Assembly (NCBI RefSeq): GCF_000227585.1 | Contig: NZ_CAFB01000037.1 | Coordinates: forward strand, 18,833-82,832 | Source: Candidatus Glomeribacter gigasporarum BEG34 | GTDB taxonomy: Bacteria > Pseudomonadota > Gammaproteobacteria > Burkholderiales > Burkholderiaceae | DNA length: 64,000 bases | Direction of reading: 5' to 3' | Shown: piece by piece, positions 19,577 through 29,885 of the stretch | Position numbering within the stretch: position 1 is the first letter of the stretch | Layout: each line of letters starts with the position of its first letter | The notes under the pieces: model-generated | Databases searched by the model: none | What the model was told of the DNA's origin: nothing | The model's input: only the letters and a program-made list of their open reading frames with translations | Made by a program: the position numbers and the translations under genes

Positions 19577-21112
19577 ATGCAGCTCAATCCCGCTGAAATT
19601 AGCGCATTGATCAAAGAGCGGATTCAAGGATTTGAATCCAGCGCCCAGATTCGCACCCAAGGCAGCGTTGTGTCGGTAACCGACGGCATTTGCCGCGTCT
19701 ACGGCTTATCCGAGGCGATGCAAGGTGAAATGCTGGAGTTTCCCGGCAACGTATTTGGCCTGGCGCTCAATCTTGAGCGCGATTCGGTTGAGGCGGTGAT
19801 TTTAGGTGAATACACATCAATTTCCGAAGGCGATCCGGTCAAATGCACGGGCAGGATTCTTGAAGTTCCAGTTGGGCCGGAATTGATTGGCCGGGTGGTG
19901 AATGCGCTCGGTCAACCCATCGATGGGAAGGGGCCGATCCACGCCAAGCAGTCGGACGCGATTGAAAAAATTGCGCCGGGCGTGATTTGGCGCAAATCCG
20001 TGTCTGAGCCGGTGCAAACGGGATTAAAAGCGATTGATTCGATGGTGCCGATCGGGCGCGGCCAGCGCGAGCTGATTATCGGCGACCGCCAAACCGGCAA
20101 AACAGCGGTTGCGGTCGATACGATTATCCATCAAAAAGGCAAGGACTTGATCTGTATTTATGTGGCAATCGGTCAGAAAGCCTCTTCGATGATGAATGTC
20201 GTGCGTAAGCTCGAAGAACATGGCGCGCTTGACTATACGATTGTCGTCGCCGCATCCGCGTCGGACCCGGCGGCGATGCAGTACATCGCGCCCTATGCCG
20301 GGTGCACGATGGGCGAATATTTCCGCGACCGGGGGGCAGATGCGCTGATTGTGTACGACGACTTAACCCGCCAGGCATGGGCGTACCGGCAAATTTCATT
20401 GCTGCTGCGCCGCCCGCCGGGCCGTGAAGCCTATCCGGGCGATGTGTTTTATCTGCATTCGCGTCTGCTCGAACGCGCCGCACGCGTCTCCGAAGACTAT
20501 GTAGAACGATTTACAAAGGGCGCGGTTATGGGCAAAAGCGGTTCGCTGACGGCGCTGCCGGTGATTGAGACGCAGGCGGGCGATGTCACCGCCTTTGTAC
20601 CGACGAATGTGATTTCGATTACCGATGGCCAGATTTTTCTGGAGACGGATTTATTCAACGCCGGCATTCGGCCCGCGATGAACGCGGGCGTTTCCGTGTC
20701 GCGCGTCGGCGGCGCGGCGCAAACCAAGATCATCAAGAAATTATCGGGCGGCATCCGCACCGATCTGGCGCAATACTGCGAACTGGCGGCATTTGCGCAA
20801 TTTTCCTCCGATCTGGACAACGCAACCCGCAAACAACTTGAACGCGGCCAGCGGCTGACCGAGTTGCTGAAGCAGCCGCAATATCAGCCGCTGCAAGTGT
20901 GGGAACTGGCCGTTTCGCTGTTCGCCGCAAACCATGCTTATCTTGACGACGTTCCGGTGGCTGAAGTGCTCGACTTTGAAAAAGAATTGCGCGAGCATCT
21001 GAGTATGCGCCATGCGGCATTGATTGCGCGTATTGAAGCGCGTAAAGAACTTTCAAAGGACGACGAAACCGCATTGCACGCAGCGATTGCTGAATTCAAG
21101 CAACTCGGTTAA
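19577..21112 (+). CDS. atpA: ATP synthase F1 subunit alpha
   Basis: 511 residues. It starts [19 protein letters not shown]. Walker [14 protein letters not shown], Walker B-like [20 protein letters not shown], the signature [20 protein letters not shown], and the arginine finger region [12 protein letters not shown]. Complete and unremarkable. It is followed after 9 nt by a small gene not normally present in this operon. Confidence 0.97.
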   Translation: MQLNPAEISALIKERIQGFESSAQIRTQGSVVSVTDGICRVYGLSEAMQGEMLEFPGNVFGLALNLERDSVEAVILGEYTSISEGDPVKCTGRILEVPVGPELIGRVVNALGQPIDGKGPIHAKQSDAIEKIAPGVIWRKSVSEPVQTGLKAIDSMVPIGRGQRELIIGDRQTGKTAVAVDTIIHQKGKDLICIYVAIGQKASSMMNVVRKLEEHGALDYTIVVAASASDPAAMQYIAPYAGCTMGEYFRDRGADALIVYDDLTRQAWAYRQISLLLRRPPGREAYPGDVFYLHSRLLERAARVSEDYVERFTKGAVMGKSGSLTALPVIETQAGDVTAFVPTNVISITDGQIFLETDLFNAGIRPAMNAGVSVSRVGGAAQTKIIKKLSGGIRTDLAQYCELAAFAQFSSDLDNATRKQLERGQRLTELLKQPQYQPLQVWELAVSLFAANHAYLDDVPVAEVLDFEKELREHLSMRHAALIARIEARKELSKDDETALHAAIAEFKQLG

Positions 21113-21121
21113 GGGGCCGTC

Positions 21122-21361
21122 ATGACAGACAATATGGAAAGTTTAGTGCTGGAACATTTGCGCCATATTCGCAGCAAAGTGGATCAGCTTGTGGAAGATA
21201 ACCATGACCTTAAAAATCGTATGTCTAGCCTTGAATCCGCTATGGTCTCTGTGAAGCGTGAAGTCGCGCATGGGGATGAAACGGATGCGCGTCAACAGGT
21301 CAGTCTCGACAAAATCATTGAACGCATCCAACGCATTGAAAGACGGCTTGAGTTAGCTTGA
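21122..21361 (+). CDS. Small coiled-coil protein inserted between atpA and atpG
   Basis: 79 residues, ATG 21122, with AAGGGG 5 nt before. It begins MTDNMESLVLEHLRHIRSKV and continues as a single charged heptad coiled coil (KVDQLVEDNHDLKNRMSSLE; SLDKIIERIQRIERRLEL). No transmembrane or known catalytic motif. Similar short proteins with an ESLVLEHLR-type start occur scattered in proteobacteria, as I recall, without known function. Its 9-nt and 6-nt gaps to atpA and atpG make co-expression with F1 subunits likely. It may be an acquired cassette rather than an ATP synthase part. Confidence 0.7.
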   Translation: MTDNMESLVLEHLRHIRSKVDQLVEDNHDLKNRMSSLESAMVSVKREVAHGDETDARQQVSLDKIIERIQRIERRLELA

Positions 21362-21367
21362 TCAGTG

Positions 21368-23685
<2,318 letters not shown>

Positions 23686-23687
23686 TC

Positions 23688-24122
23688 ATGGCGCAGCAAC
23701 AAAAAACCCTGAAAGTCAGCGTCGTCAGCGCTGAAGAAGAAATTTTTTCAGGCGATGCTTATTTCGTTGAATTGCCCGGCGCGATGGGCGCACTGGGCAT
23801 TTTGCCCGGCCATGCGCCGCTGATGACCCGCATCCGCGCTGGCGCGGTTCAAATTAAAACGGTAGGCGGCGCGGAAGAATTGATCTTTGTTGCAGGCGGG
23901 ATTCTCGAAGTTCAACCAGATGAAGTCACCGTGCTTGCCGATACCGCAGTCCGCGGCGAAGACCTGGAAGAAGCCAAAGCGCAACAAGCGCGCCAAACGG
24001 CTGAAGCAGCGCTGCGCAATACGCGGTCAAAGTTTGAATATGCAACGGTCGCCGCTGAGCTTGAAACGACCCTTGCACAGTTGGCGGCAATACGTAAGTT
24101 ACGCCGCGCGCAAATCCGCTAG
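23688..24122 (+). CDS. atpC: ATP synthase F1 subunit epsilon
   Basis: 144 residues, 2 nt after atpD. Beta-sandwich domain with [36 protein letters not shown] and [19 protein letters not shown]. The C-terminal helical hairpin ([15 protein letters not shown] onward) can inhibit ATP hydrolysis. Only 12 nt separate it from arcD, with no terminator seen. Confidence 0.95.
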   Translation: MAQQQKTLKVSVVSAEEEIFSGDAYFVELPGAMGALGILPGHAPLMTRIRAGAVQIKTVGGAEELIFVAGGILEVQPDEVTVLADTAVRGEDLEEAKAQQARQTAEAALRNTRSKFEYATVAAELETTLAQLAAIRKLRRAQIR

Positions 24123-24134
24123 CTTTCAGTCCGC

Positions 24135-25472
24135 ATGAGCAGCGCATCTTCTGGACTTCGCCGCCAGCCGCTCGGTCTGGCGCTGTTAACCGGCGCCGTG
24201 ATGACCTCAATACTGGGCGGCGGCATCTTCGATCTGCCGCAGAATATGGCGGCCGGCGCGGGCCTGGGCGCAATTGTTCTCGCTTGGATCCTCACCTTTG
24301 CGGGAATGTGCGCACTGGCCAATGCCTTCCGTCTTCTGGCCTGTCTACGTCCTGATTTAAAGGCGGGTATTTATGCCTATGCGCGAGAAGGCTTCGGCCC
24401 GCTCGCGGGCTTTGAAATCGCCTGGGGCTATTGGCTTTCAGCGGTGTTTGGCAATGTCGCGTTTGCAGTGTTGATTCAACGCACGGCGCGCTATTTTTTT
24501 CCAGCATTAGAGGATCACGCCGCGCTGTCTATTCTTTCCGGCTCATTATTGATCTGGATCATGCACGGGATCGTGCTTTTTGGAGTAAAAAGAGCGCTGG
24601 TTCTGAATTTAACTTCTAGCATGCTCAACTTGGTGATGATCGGCGTCATCCTTGCATTGATGGCGCGCGCAGTGAAGATGGAACGGCTCCTGTTTGACTT
24701 CTGGGGTGCGCGCGCGCAGTTGGGCAGCGTTCTCACGCAGCTCAAAAGCACGATGCTCGTCACGCTGTGGACGTTCATTGGCGTTGAAGGCGCGGTGGTG
24801 CTCTCCGGCCGCGCGTTGAAGCCTGCGCATATTGGCGTTGCGACCTTCGCAGGTCTGGCGATCTGCGCGGGCTTATATGTGTCGATGTCTGTGTTGCCAT
24901 TCGGGCTGATGACCCAGCCCGAACTGGCCGGACTGGCTGCGCCCTCGGCCGCTTCCGTGCTTCGGAATGTGCTCGGCACAGGCGGGCAAATGCTCGTGAT
25001 GGCCTCGCTGCTGGTGACATTGTTGAATAGCTGGCTCGCCTGGACGATTCTGGTGTCCGAGCTGCCTTATGAAGCGGCGCAAGGGGGAGTATTTCCAAAA
25101 TTTCTGGCGCGCACAAACCGCTTTGGCGCGCCGGCGCCGGCGCTGTGGATTTCAAGCGGCCTGATGCAGGTCATGCTCTTCATTGCGTGGGGCGTAGAGG
25201 ATATCTGGCGCTGGCTGATTTCGATGACGGGCGTGATGATCCTGCCGTCTTATCTCGCCAGCGCTGCGTATTTGTGGCGGTGCGCCTTCAAAAATCATCT
25301 GGCGTCGGAGATCAGCCGCCGTCAGATATACGTCAGCGGCGCGCTCGGTGTGGCCTATTCAGGCTGGCTGCTGTATGCCGCTGGACCAAAATTTGTGCTG
25401 ATGTCAGTGCTGCTGTTCGCGCTGGGTCTGCCTGTGTACCGCAGCGTCTGCACGTCTGACGCTGCTGGCTGA
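24135..25472 (+). CDS. arcD: Arginine/ornithine antiporter (APC superfamily)
   Basis: 445-residue inner-membrane transporter with about 12 hydrophobic segments. The family signature is in helix 1 (TGAVMTSILGGGIFDLPQNM), and GIYAYAREGFGPLAGFEIAW is the YAYxxxxFG-type block of basic amino acid/polyamine antiporters. It would exchange external arginine for internal ornithine without net energy cost. The assignment rests on its place before arcA. The last base of its TGA stop is the A of the arcA ATG (25472). Confidence 0.85.
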   Translation: MSSASSGLRRQPLGLALLTGAVMTSILGGGIFDLPQNMAAGAGLGAIVLAWILTFAGMCALANAFRLLACLRPDLKAGIYAYAREGFGPLAGFEIAWGYWLSAVFGNVAFAVLIQRTARYFFPALEDHAALSILSGSLLIWIMHGIVLFGVKRALVLNLTSSMLNLVMIGVILALMARAVKMERLLFDFWGARAQLGSVLTQLKSTMLVTLWTFIGVEGAVVLSGRALKPAHIGVATFAGLAICAGLYVSMSVLPFGLMTQPELAGLAAPSAASVLRNVLGTGGQMLVMASLLVTLLNSWLAWTILVSELPYEAAQGGVFPKFLARTNRFGAPAPALWISSGLMQVMLFIAWGVEDIWRWLISMTGVMILPSYLASAAYLWRCAFKNHLASEISRRQIYVSGALGVAYSGWLLYAAGPKFVLMSVLLFALGLPVYRSVCTSDAAG

Positions 25473-26701
25473 TGACGGCGTTCGGCGTACATTCCGAAGC
25501 GGGCAAACTGCGCACGGTGCTGGTCTGCCGGCCCGGTCTTGCGCAACGGCGATTGACGCCCGGGAACCGCAGCTCATTCTTGTTTGATGATGTGCTCTGG
25601 GTGGATCGGGCCATCGCCGATCATGCTGTATTTGTACAGGCAATGCAGTCGCGTGGCATTGAAGTGCTTGAACTCCAGCATCTGCTTGGCGAAGTCTGCC
25701 TGAATTCCGACGCGCGCGATTGGATGCTCGACCGTGTCGTCAACGAAGAAGAAATCGGCATTGGCATGCTGCGCGAGAGCCGGCTCTGGCTGGAAGAACT
25801 GCCTGCGCACCGGCTGGCGGAGGCGTTGACCGGCGGCGTGGCCAAATCCGAACTGCCGTTCGACGCGCGCGGTTTATTTGGCGGCGCGCTGGAAGACTCG
25901 GACTTCGTCATTGCGCCGCTCCCCAATCTGATTTTTCAGCGCGACCCAAGCGCGTGGATATATAATGGCGTGATCCTGCATCCGATGTTCTGGCCGGCGC
26001 GGCGGCGGGAGGCGCTATTGGCGGCGGCGATTTATCGCTTTCACCCGCGCTTTGCCGGCGCAGTCAAGGTATGGTGGGGCGATGTCGATACGCCGCCGGG
26101 CCGTCAAACCTTGGAAGGCGGAGATATCATGCCGATTGGGAAGGGGGTCGTACTGATCGGAATGAGCGAGCGCTCCAGTGCGCAGGCAATTACCCGGCTG
26201 GCGCGCGCGTTGTTTGAACAGCGCGGCGCGCAGCGCGTGATTGTCTGTCAGTTGCCGAAAATGCGCGCAGCGATGCATCTGGATACCGTCTGTACCTTTC
26301 TTGATATCGATTTTGTCAGCATTTATCCGCCGATCGTGAACCACATCCGCTGCACCAGCCTGTATCCCGCAGATAAAGCCGGGCAAATCCGCACTCAGCG
26401 TCATGACGAATCTTTTCTGAACGTCATTGCCAATGCGCTGGCCATGCCTTCGCTACGCATTCTGAGCACAGGCGGCAATCGATATGAAACTGAATCCGAA
26501 CAATGGAACGATGGCAATAATGTGCTCACGCTCGATAGGCGCATCGTCATTGCATATGACCGCAATAGCCAAACAAACCGGAAAATGCGCCGAGCCGGCG
26601 TTGAAGTCATCGAAATTCCCGGCGGAGAATTGGGCCGCGGGCGCGGCGGCGCGCATTGCTTGAGTTGTCCGATTGTGCGCGACCCCATTTTGAGCGAATA
26701 A
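25472..26701 (+). CDS. arcA: Arginine deiminase
   Basis: Hydrolyses arginine to citrulline and ammonia. 409 residues. Guanidine-modifying-enzyme fold with the expected motifs: VHSEAGKLRTVLVCRPGL at the start, NLIFQRDPSAWI (substrate Asp), LEGGDIMPIGKGVVLIGMSE (Glu/His region around EGGD), AMHLDTVCTFLD (catalytic His), and the nucleophile Cys396 in GGAHCLSCPIVRDP. Intact. First step of the ADI pathway, coupled to arcD. Confidence 0.96.
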   Translation: MTAFGVHSEAGKLRTVLVCRPGLAQRRLTPGNRSSFLFDDVLWVDRAIADHAVFVQAMQSRGIEVLELQHLLGEVCLNSDARDWMLDRVVNEEEIGIGMLRESRLWLEELPAHRLAEALTGGVAKSELPFDARGLFGGALEDSDFVIAPLPNLIFQRDPSAWIYNGVILHPMFWPARRREALLAAAIYRFHPRFAGAVKVWWGDVDTPPGRQTLEGGDIMPIGKGVVLIGMSERSSAQAITRLARALFEQRGAQRVIVCQLPKMRAAMHLDTVCTFLDIDFVSIYPPIVNHIRCTSLYPADKAGQIRTQRHDESFLNVIANALAMPSLRILSTGGNRYETESEQWNDGNNVLTLDRRIVIAYDRNSQTNRKMRRAGVEVIEIPGGELGRGRGGAHCLSCPIVRDPILSE

Positions 26702-26715
26702 AAGGCGATTGACGC

Positions 26716-27825
26716 ATGCGAATCGTCATTGCACTCGGCGGCAACGCGCTTTTGAAGCGCGGAGAACGGGTCAGCGCGGATGCACAGCGCGCTAATATAC
26801 GGTGTGCTGCGCAGCAAATTGCGGATATTGCCGCGCAGCACGAGGTGATCATCGTGCACGGCAATGGTCCGCAAGTCGGCTTGCTCGCGCGTCAATCAGA
26901 TACGACGCCGGACGCGGCGCCGTTTCCGCTCGATGTGCTGGACGCCGAGACGGAAGGCATGATTGGCTATATCATCGAGCAGGAATTGAGTAATGCGCTG
27001 CCGGCCGGTCGTGCTTGTGCAACGCTTCTAACGATGGTTGAAATTGACCCGGAAGATGCCGCGTTCGGCGCGCCGGATAAACCCATCGGGCCCGTGTATC
27101 CGGAAACGGATGCGCAGCGTCTGGCGCGCGACAAAGGCTGGACATTTGCGCCGGGTAACGGCGGCTGGCGGCGCGTTGTGCCAAGCCCGCATCCTAAACG
27201 GATCGTTGAAATGCGCCCGATCCGCTGGCTGCTGGAAAAAGGCGCGGTGGTGATTTGCGCAGGCGGCGGCGGGATTCCCGTAACAGTCGATCAAGATGGC
27301 GCGCGGCGCGGCGTTGAAGCGGTGATTGACAAGGATCGCTGCGCCGCGCTGCTCGCGGATGAAATCCATGCGGATGCTCTGGTGATTGCGACCGATGTGC
27401 CGGCCGTCTTTGCAGACTGGGGTTTGCCTACACAACGCCCCATTCTGCGCGCGCATCCGAAGGACTTAGAGCATTTTTCAGTCGATTTGCCACTGGCGCG
27501 AGCGCGAAGACAGTATGGGGATCGATGCGGGCGGAGCAGGTCTCCATCGCGCAGCGATGGATGCGACCCCGCAGCGATCCCGAATACACAGAACGGCGAA
27601 GCGACACAGGGAAAATCACTGAAAAATGCTCTAAGCGCGCTGCGCTTTGAAGCGGGTTCAATGCAACCAAAGGTTGAAGCTGCTTGCCAATTCTCGCGCG
27701 ATCCACGCCGCCGCGCCGTCATCGGTGCATTGTCCGCGCTTGAGCAACTGGTCAATGGGAGCGCTGGAACGCTGATTTCAATGCAAACACACGGGATTGA
27801 ATATGGACGCACACAGCCTGAATGA
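26716..27825 (+). CDS. arcC: Carbamate kinase carrying a 57-residue repeat-encoded insertion
   Basis: Makes ATP from carbamoyl phosphate and ADP, the energy-yielding last step of the ADI pathway. 369 residues; the family is about 310. Motifs: IVIALGGNALLKRGER, VIVHGNGPQVGLLA, ICAGGGGIPV, IDKDRCAALLADEIHADALV and TDVPAVFADWG. The extra residues 251-307 are encoded exactly by a 171-bp palindromic repeat (27465-27635) between AHPKD and the next family block (ALRFEAGSMQPKVEAA, 308 on). Removing them restores a normal sequence. The insert is basic, Ser/Arg-rich and probably unfolded. Whether the enzyme is active depends on tolerance of this loop or removal of the segment. It overlaps the next gene by 23 nt. 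Confidence 0.92.
   Translation: MRIVIALGGNALLKRGERVSADAQRANIRCAAQQIADIAAQHEVIIVHGNGPQVGLLARQSDTTPDAAPFPLDVLDAETEGMIGYIIEQELSNALPAGRACATLLTMVEIDPEDAAFGAPDKPIGPVYPETDAQRLARDKGWTFAPGNGGWRRVVPSPHPKRIVEMRPIRWLLEKGAVVICAGGGGIPVTVDQDGARRGVEAVIDKDRCAALLADEIHADALVIATDVPAVFADWGLPTQRPILRAHPKDLEHFSVDLPLARARRQYGDRCGRSRSPSRSDGCDPAAIPNTQNGEATQGKSLKNALSALRFEAGSMQPKVEAACQFSRDPRRRAVIGALSALEQLVNGSAGTLISMQTHGIEYGRTQPE
27465..27635. repeat. Palindromic repeat family A, 171-bp in-frame copy inside arcC
   Basis: Perfect 18-nt arms CTTAGAGCATTTTTCAGT (27465-27482) and ACTGAAAAATGCTCTAAG (27618-27635). A nested hairpin CCATCGC-GCA-GCGATGG sits in the centre (about 27542-27558). 171 bp is 57 codons with no stop in the arcC frame. 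The peptide starts LEHFSVDLPLARARRQYGDR and ends [14 protein letters not shown]. The odhB copy (52198-52368) has the same length and phase and 50 of 57 identical residues. Confidence 0.95.
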
Positions 27826-28750
27826 ACCATCGGTTCGCCATTATTTAAGATTCAATGATCTGTCGCGCGATGAGTGTGACGACCTGTTTGAGCGCGCCCG
27901 CGCGCTGAAGCAGAAATTCAGGCGCCATGAAACGACCCATACGCTGCGCGACCGCACCCTTGCGTTGCTTTTCGAAAAAAATTCAACGCGCACGCGGCTT
28001 TCATTCCAGGCGGGCATTGCCCAGCTCGGCGGACATGCTGTATGTATGAATATGCGCGATACGCAACTGGGCCGCGGAGAAACGATTGAAGATACGGCGC
28101 GCGTCATTTCCAGCATGGTCGATCTGGTCATGATCCGCACCTTTGAGCAGGCCAAACTGCAACGTTTCGCCGCCTGTTCGCGCGTACCTGTGATCAATGG
28201 GTTGACCAATGAAATGCATCCATGCCAGGTCCTCACCGATGTGTTCACGTATATCGAACAACGCGGGCCGATTCAACATAAAGTCGTGACGTGGGTAGGC
28301 GATGCCAACGATATGGCGCATACATGGGCGGATGCGGCGCAATTGCTGGGGTTCACGCTGCGCATTTCCAGTCCGCCCGAATACCGGATCGACCGCGCGC
28401 GTTTGAATGAGGGCCAGGCCACCTGCATTGAAGAGATCGAAGCGCCTTGCGCCGCGTGCGCAGATGCCGATCTCGTGACAACCGATACGTGGACCAGCAT
28501 GGGGTTTGAATCTGAACACGAGGCGCGTCAACAGGCGTTTGCACGCTGGCAAGTCACGTCTGAGTGTATGGCGCGCGCACGGCCCGACGCCTTGTTTATG
28601 CATTGTTTGCCCGCGCACCGCGGCAAAGAAGTCAGCGCGGAGGTGATTGACGGGCCGCAAAGCGTCGTCTGGACTGAGGCGGAAAACCGGCTGCATGTGC
28701 AAAAAGCGTTGATGGAGTTTTTGCTGCTCGGGCGAATCAAATCCGAGTAA
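27803..28750 (+). CDS. argF: Ornithine carbamoyltransferase (catabolic role suggested by context)
   Basis: Interconverts citrulline plus phosphate and ornithine plus carbamoyl phosphate. ATG 27803 lies within the arcC 3' end (23-nt overlap) after CGGGA; 315 residues. Motifs: FEKNSTRTRLSFQAG (carbamoyl-phosphate loop), the DLVMIRTFEQ region, NEMHPCQVLTDVFT, WVGDANDMAHTW and FMHCLPAHRGKEVS. Sequence alone does not separate anabolic ArgF from catabolic ArcB. Position after arcD-arcA-arcC suggests the catabolic one; arcB is the alternative symbol. Confidence 0.9.
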   Translation: MDAHSLNEPSVRHYLRFNDLSRDECDDLFERARALKQKFRRHETTHTLRDRTLALLFEKNSTRTRLSFQAGIAQLGGHAVCMNMRDTQLGRGETIEDTARVISSMVDLVMIRTFEQAKLQRFAACSRVPVINGLTNEMHPCQVLTDVFTYIEQRGPIQHKVVTWVGDANDMAHTWADAAQLLGFTLRISSPPEYRIDRARLNEGQATCIEEIEAPCAACADADLVTTDTWTSMGFESEHEARQQAFARWQVTSECMARARPDALFMHCLPAHRGKEVSAEVIDGPQSVVWTEAENRLHVQKALMEFLLLGRIKSE

Positions 28751-28760
28751 GCTCCTGAGA

Positions 28761-28852
28761 ACCTGTTCGTGAACCAATCTCACCCGCATTCCAGAACGAG
28801 GACTTCGCCTTTTACGGCAACACGGTCAATGGACAGCAAGAAATAACGCCGC
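28761..28852 (+). pseudogene. Remnant of an M13-family (PepO/neprilysin-like) metallopeptidase
   Basis: A short frame reads EPISPAFQNEDFAFYG followed by NTVNGQQEITPR and a stop. This resembles the M13 segment that links to the PRWKR block, so it looks like a scrap of such a peptidase. No further homologous sequence was recognised on either side. The 5' edge carries a half-end similar to the ihfA palindrome (about 28754-28773). From 28853 to 29060 I see no gene. Confidence 0.4.
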
Positions 28853-29060
28853 GCTGAATGACGGCGGGGTCGGCGCGCCGTCTAACCTCCCCAGCTTCGC
28901 TGAGGCATTCAGTTGTAAAGGGGCGACGCGATGGCGCGCGACCAAGAAGCGCAAGTTAAGATTTGGTAAAGTCCCTGAAATAACGCACATACACTGTAAC
29001 GAACGGCTGTGCACAGCCTCGCAGTGAGTGTACAGGTTTTCAAAAGCGGCTCGGGATTCC

Positions 29061-29660
29061 ATGAATAAACAGCGCTCTGAAGCAGCCTCGATCAAAAAAA
29101 TAAAGTTGTTCATCATCGCCGTGATCGCTGGTTTTCTGGCACCGGTATTGGTGCTGATACTGCTGATTCAATATGTCCAGACGTTCAGCCGCACAGGCGC
29201 GGGTTCCGCGGCGATGTCGGACGCAGCGATTGTCCAGCGCCTCCAGCCCGTTGCCCACGTTGAAATTCGCGCTGCGCAGGCAGAGGCCGCAAATAACGCC
29301 ACCGACGCTGCTTCGCATACAGCGCCTGAGACACCCTTGGGAGAGGCTGAAGCGCGCGCCGCGCTGGCTTCGATTGCGAAAACGGCAACGCAACCACACA
29401 GCCGTCCAAGCGCGGATACAGAGCAAGCGGGCAAAGCGCTGTACGAGCAGATTTGTCAAGCGTGCCATGCGAGCGGCTTGATGGGCGCGCCTAAACAGGG
29501 CGATAAAGCGGCCTGGGCGCCCCGCCTGAAAGAATCGATGGAAACGATTTACCGCTATGCTTTAAAGGGCAAAGGGAATATGCCGCCTAAAGGCGGCTCA
29601 AACGCATCCGATACGGATGTGAAGGCGGCGGTTGATTACATGCTGAAAAGCGTGAAGTAG
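29061..29660 (+). CDS. Membrane-anchored c-type cytochrome (c5-like)
   Basis: 199 residues. ATG 29061 gives a short basic N-terminus and one membrane helix (KLFIIAVIAGFLAPVLVLIL, about 14-33), then an Ala-rich linker and a C-terminal class I cytochrome c domain. The haem motif is CQACH (about 138-142). The methionine ligand is probably in GKGNMPPKGG. It is predicted to be anchored with its haem domain in the periplasm, carrying electrons to an oxidase. Burkholderia genomes have similar cytochrome c5 proteins. iscX follows in 18 nt. Confidence 0.88.
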   Translation: MNKQRSEAASIKKIKLFIIAVIAGFLAPVLVLILLIQYVQTFSRTGAGSAAMSDAAIVQRLQPVAHVEIRAAQAEAANNATDAASHTAPETPLGEAEARAALASIAKTATQPHSRPSADTEQAGKALYEQICQACHASGLMGAPKQGDKAAWAPRLKESMETIYRYALKGKGNMPPKGGSNASDTDVKAAVDYMLKSVK

Positions 29661-29678
29661 AAAGGGGAAGGGCATTCT

Positions 29679-29885
29679 ATGAAATGGACCGACATCCAAG
29701 ACATTGCCATTGCACTGGCTGAAATACATCCGGACACTGACCCCAAAACAGTGCGCTTTACAGATTTGTATCGCTGGGTGATGGCGCTGGAAGGATTTGA
29801 TGACGACCCGAAACGCTCCGGCGAGAGGATTCTGGAAGCGATTCAGTCCGCGTGGATTGAAGAGGCTGCCGACATTCCATGCTGA
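29679..29885 (+). CDS. iscX: Fe-S cluster assembly protein IscX
   Basis: 68 residues, acidic. It begins MKWTDIQDIAIALAEIHPDT and has VRFTDLYRWVMALEGFDDDP and ILEAIQSAWIEEA, all diagnostic of IscX (YfhJ). It binds IscS/iron and tunes ISC activity. It usually ends the isc operon, but no other isc gene is in the window, so it has been separated or stands alone here. Its 3' end overlaps the convergent prlC by 43 nt. Confidence 0.93.
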   Translation: MKWTDIQDIAIALAEIHPDTDPKTVRFTDLYRWVMALEGFDDDPKRSGERILEAIQSAWIEEAADIPC

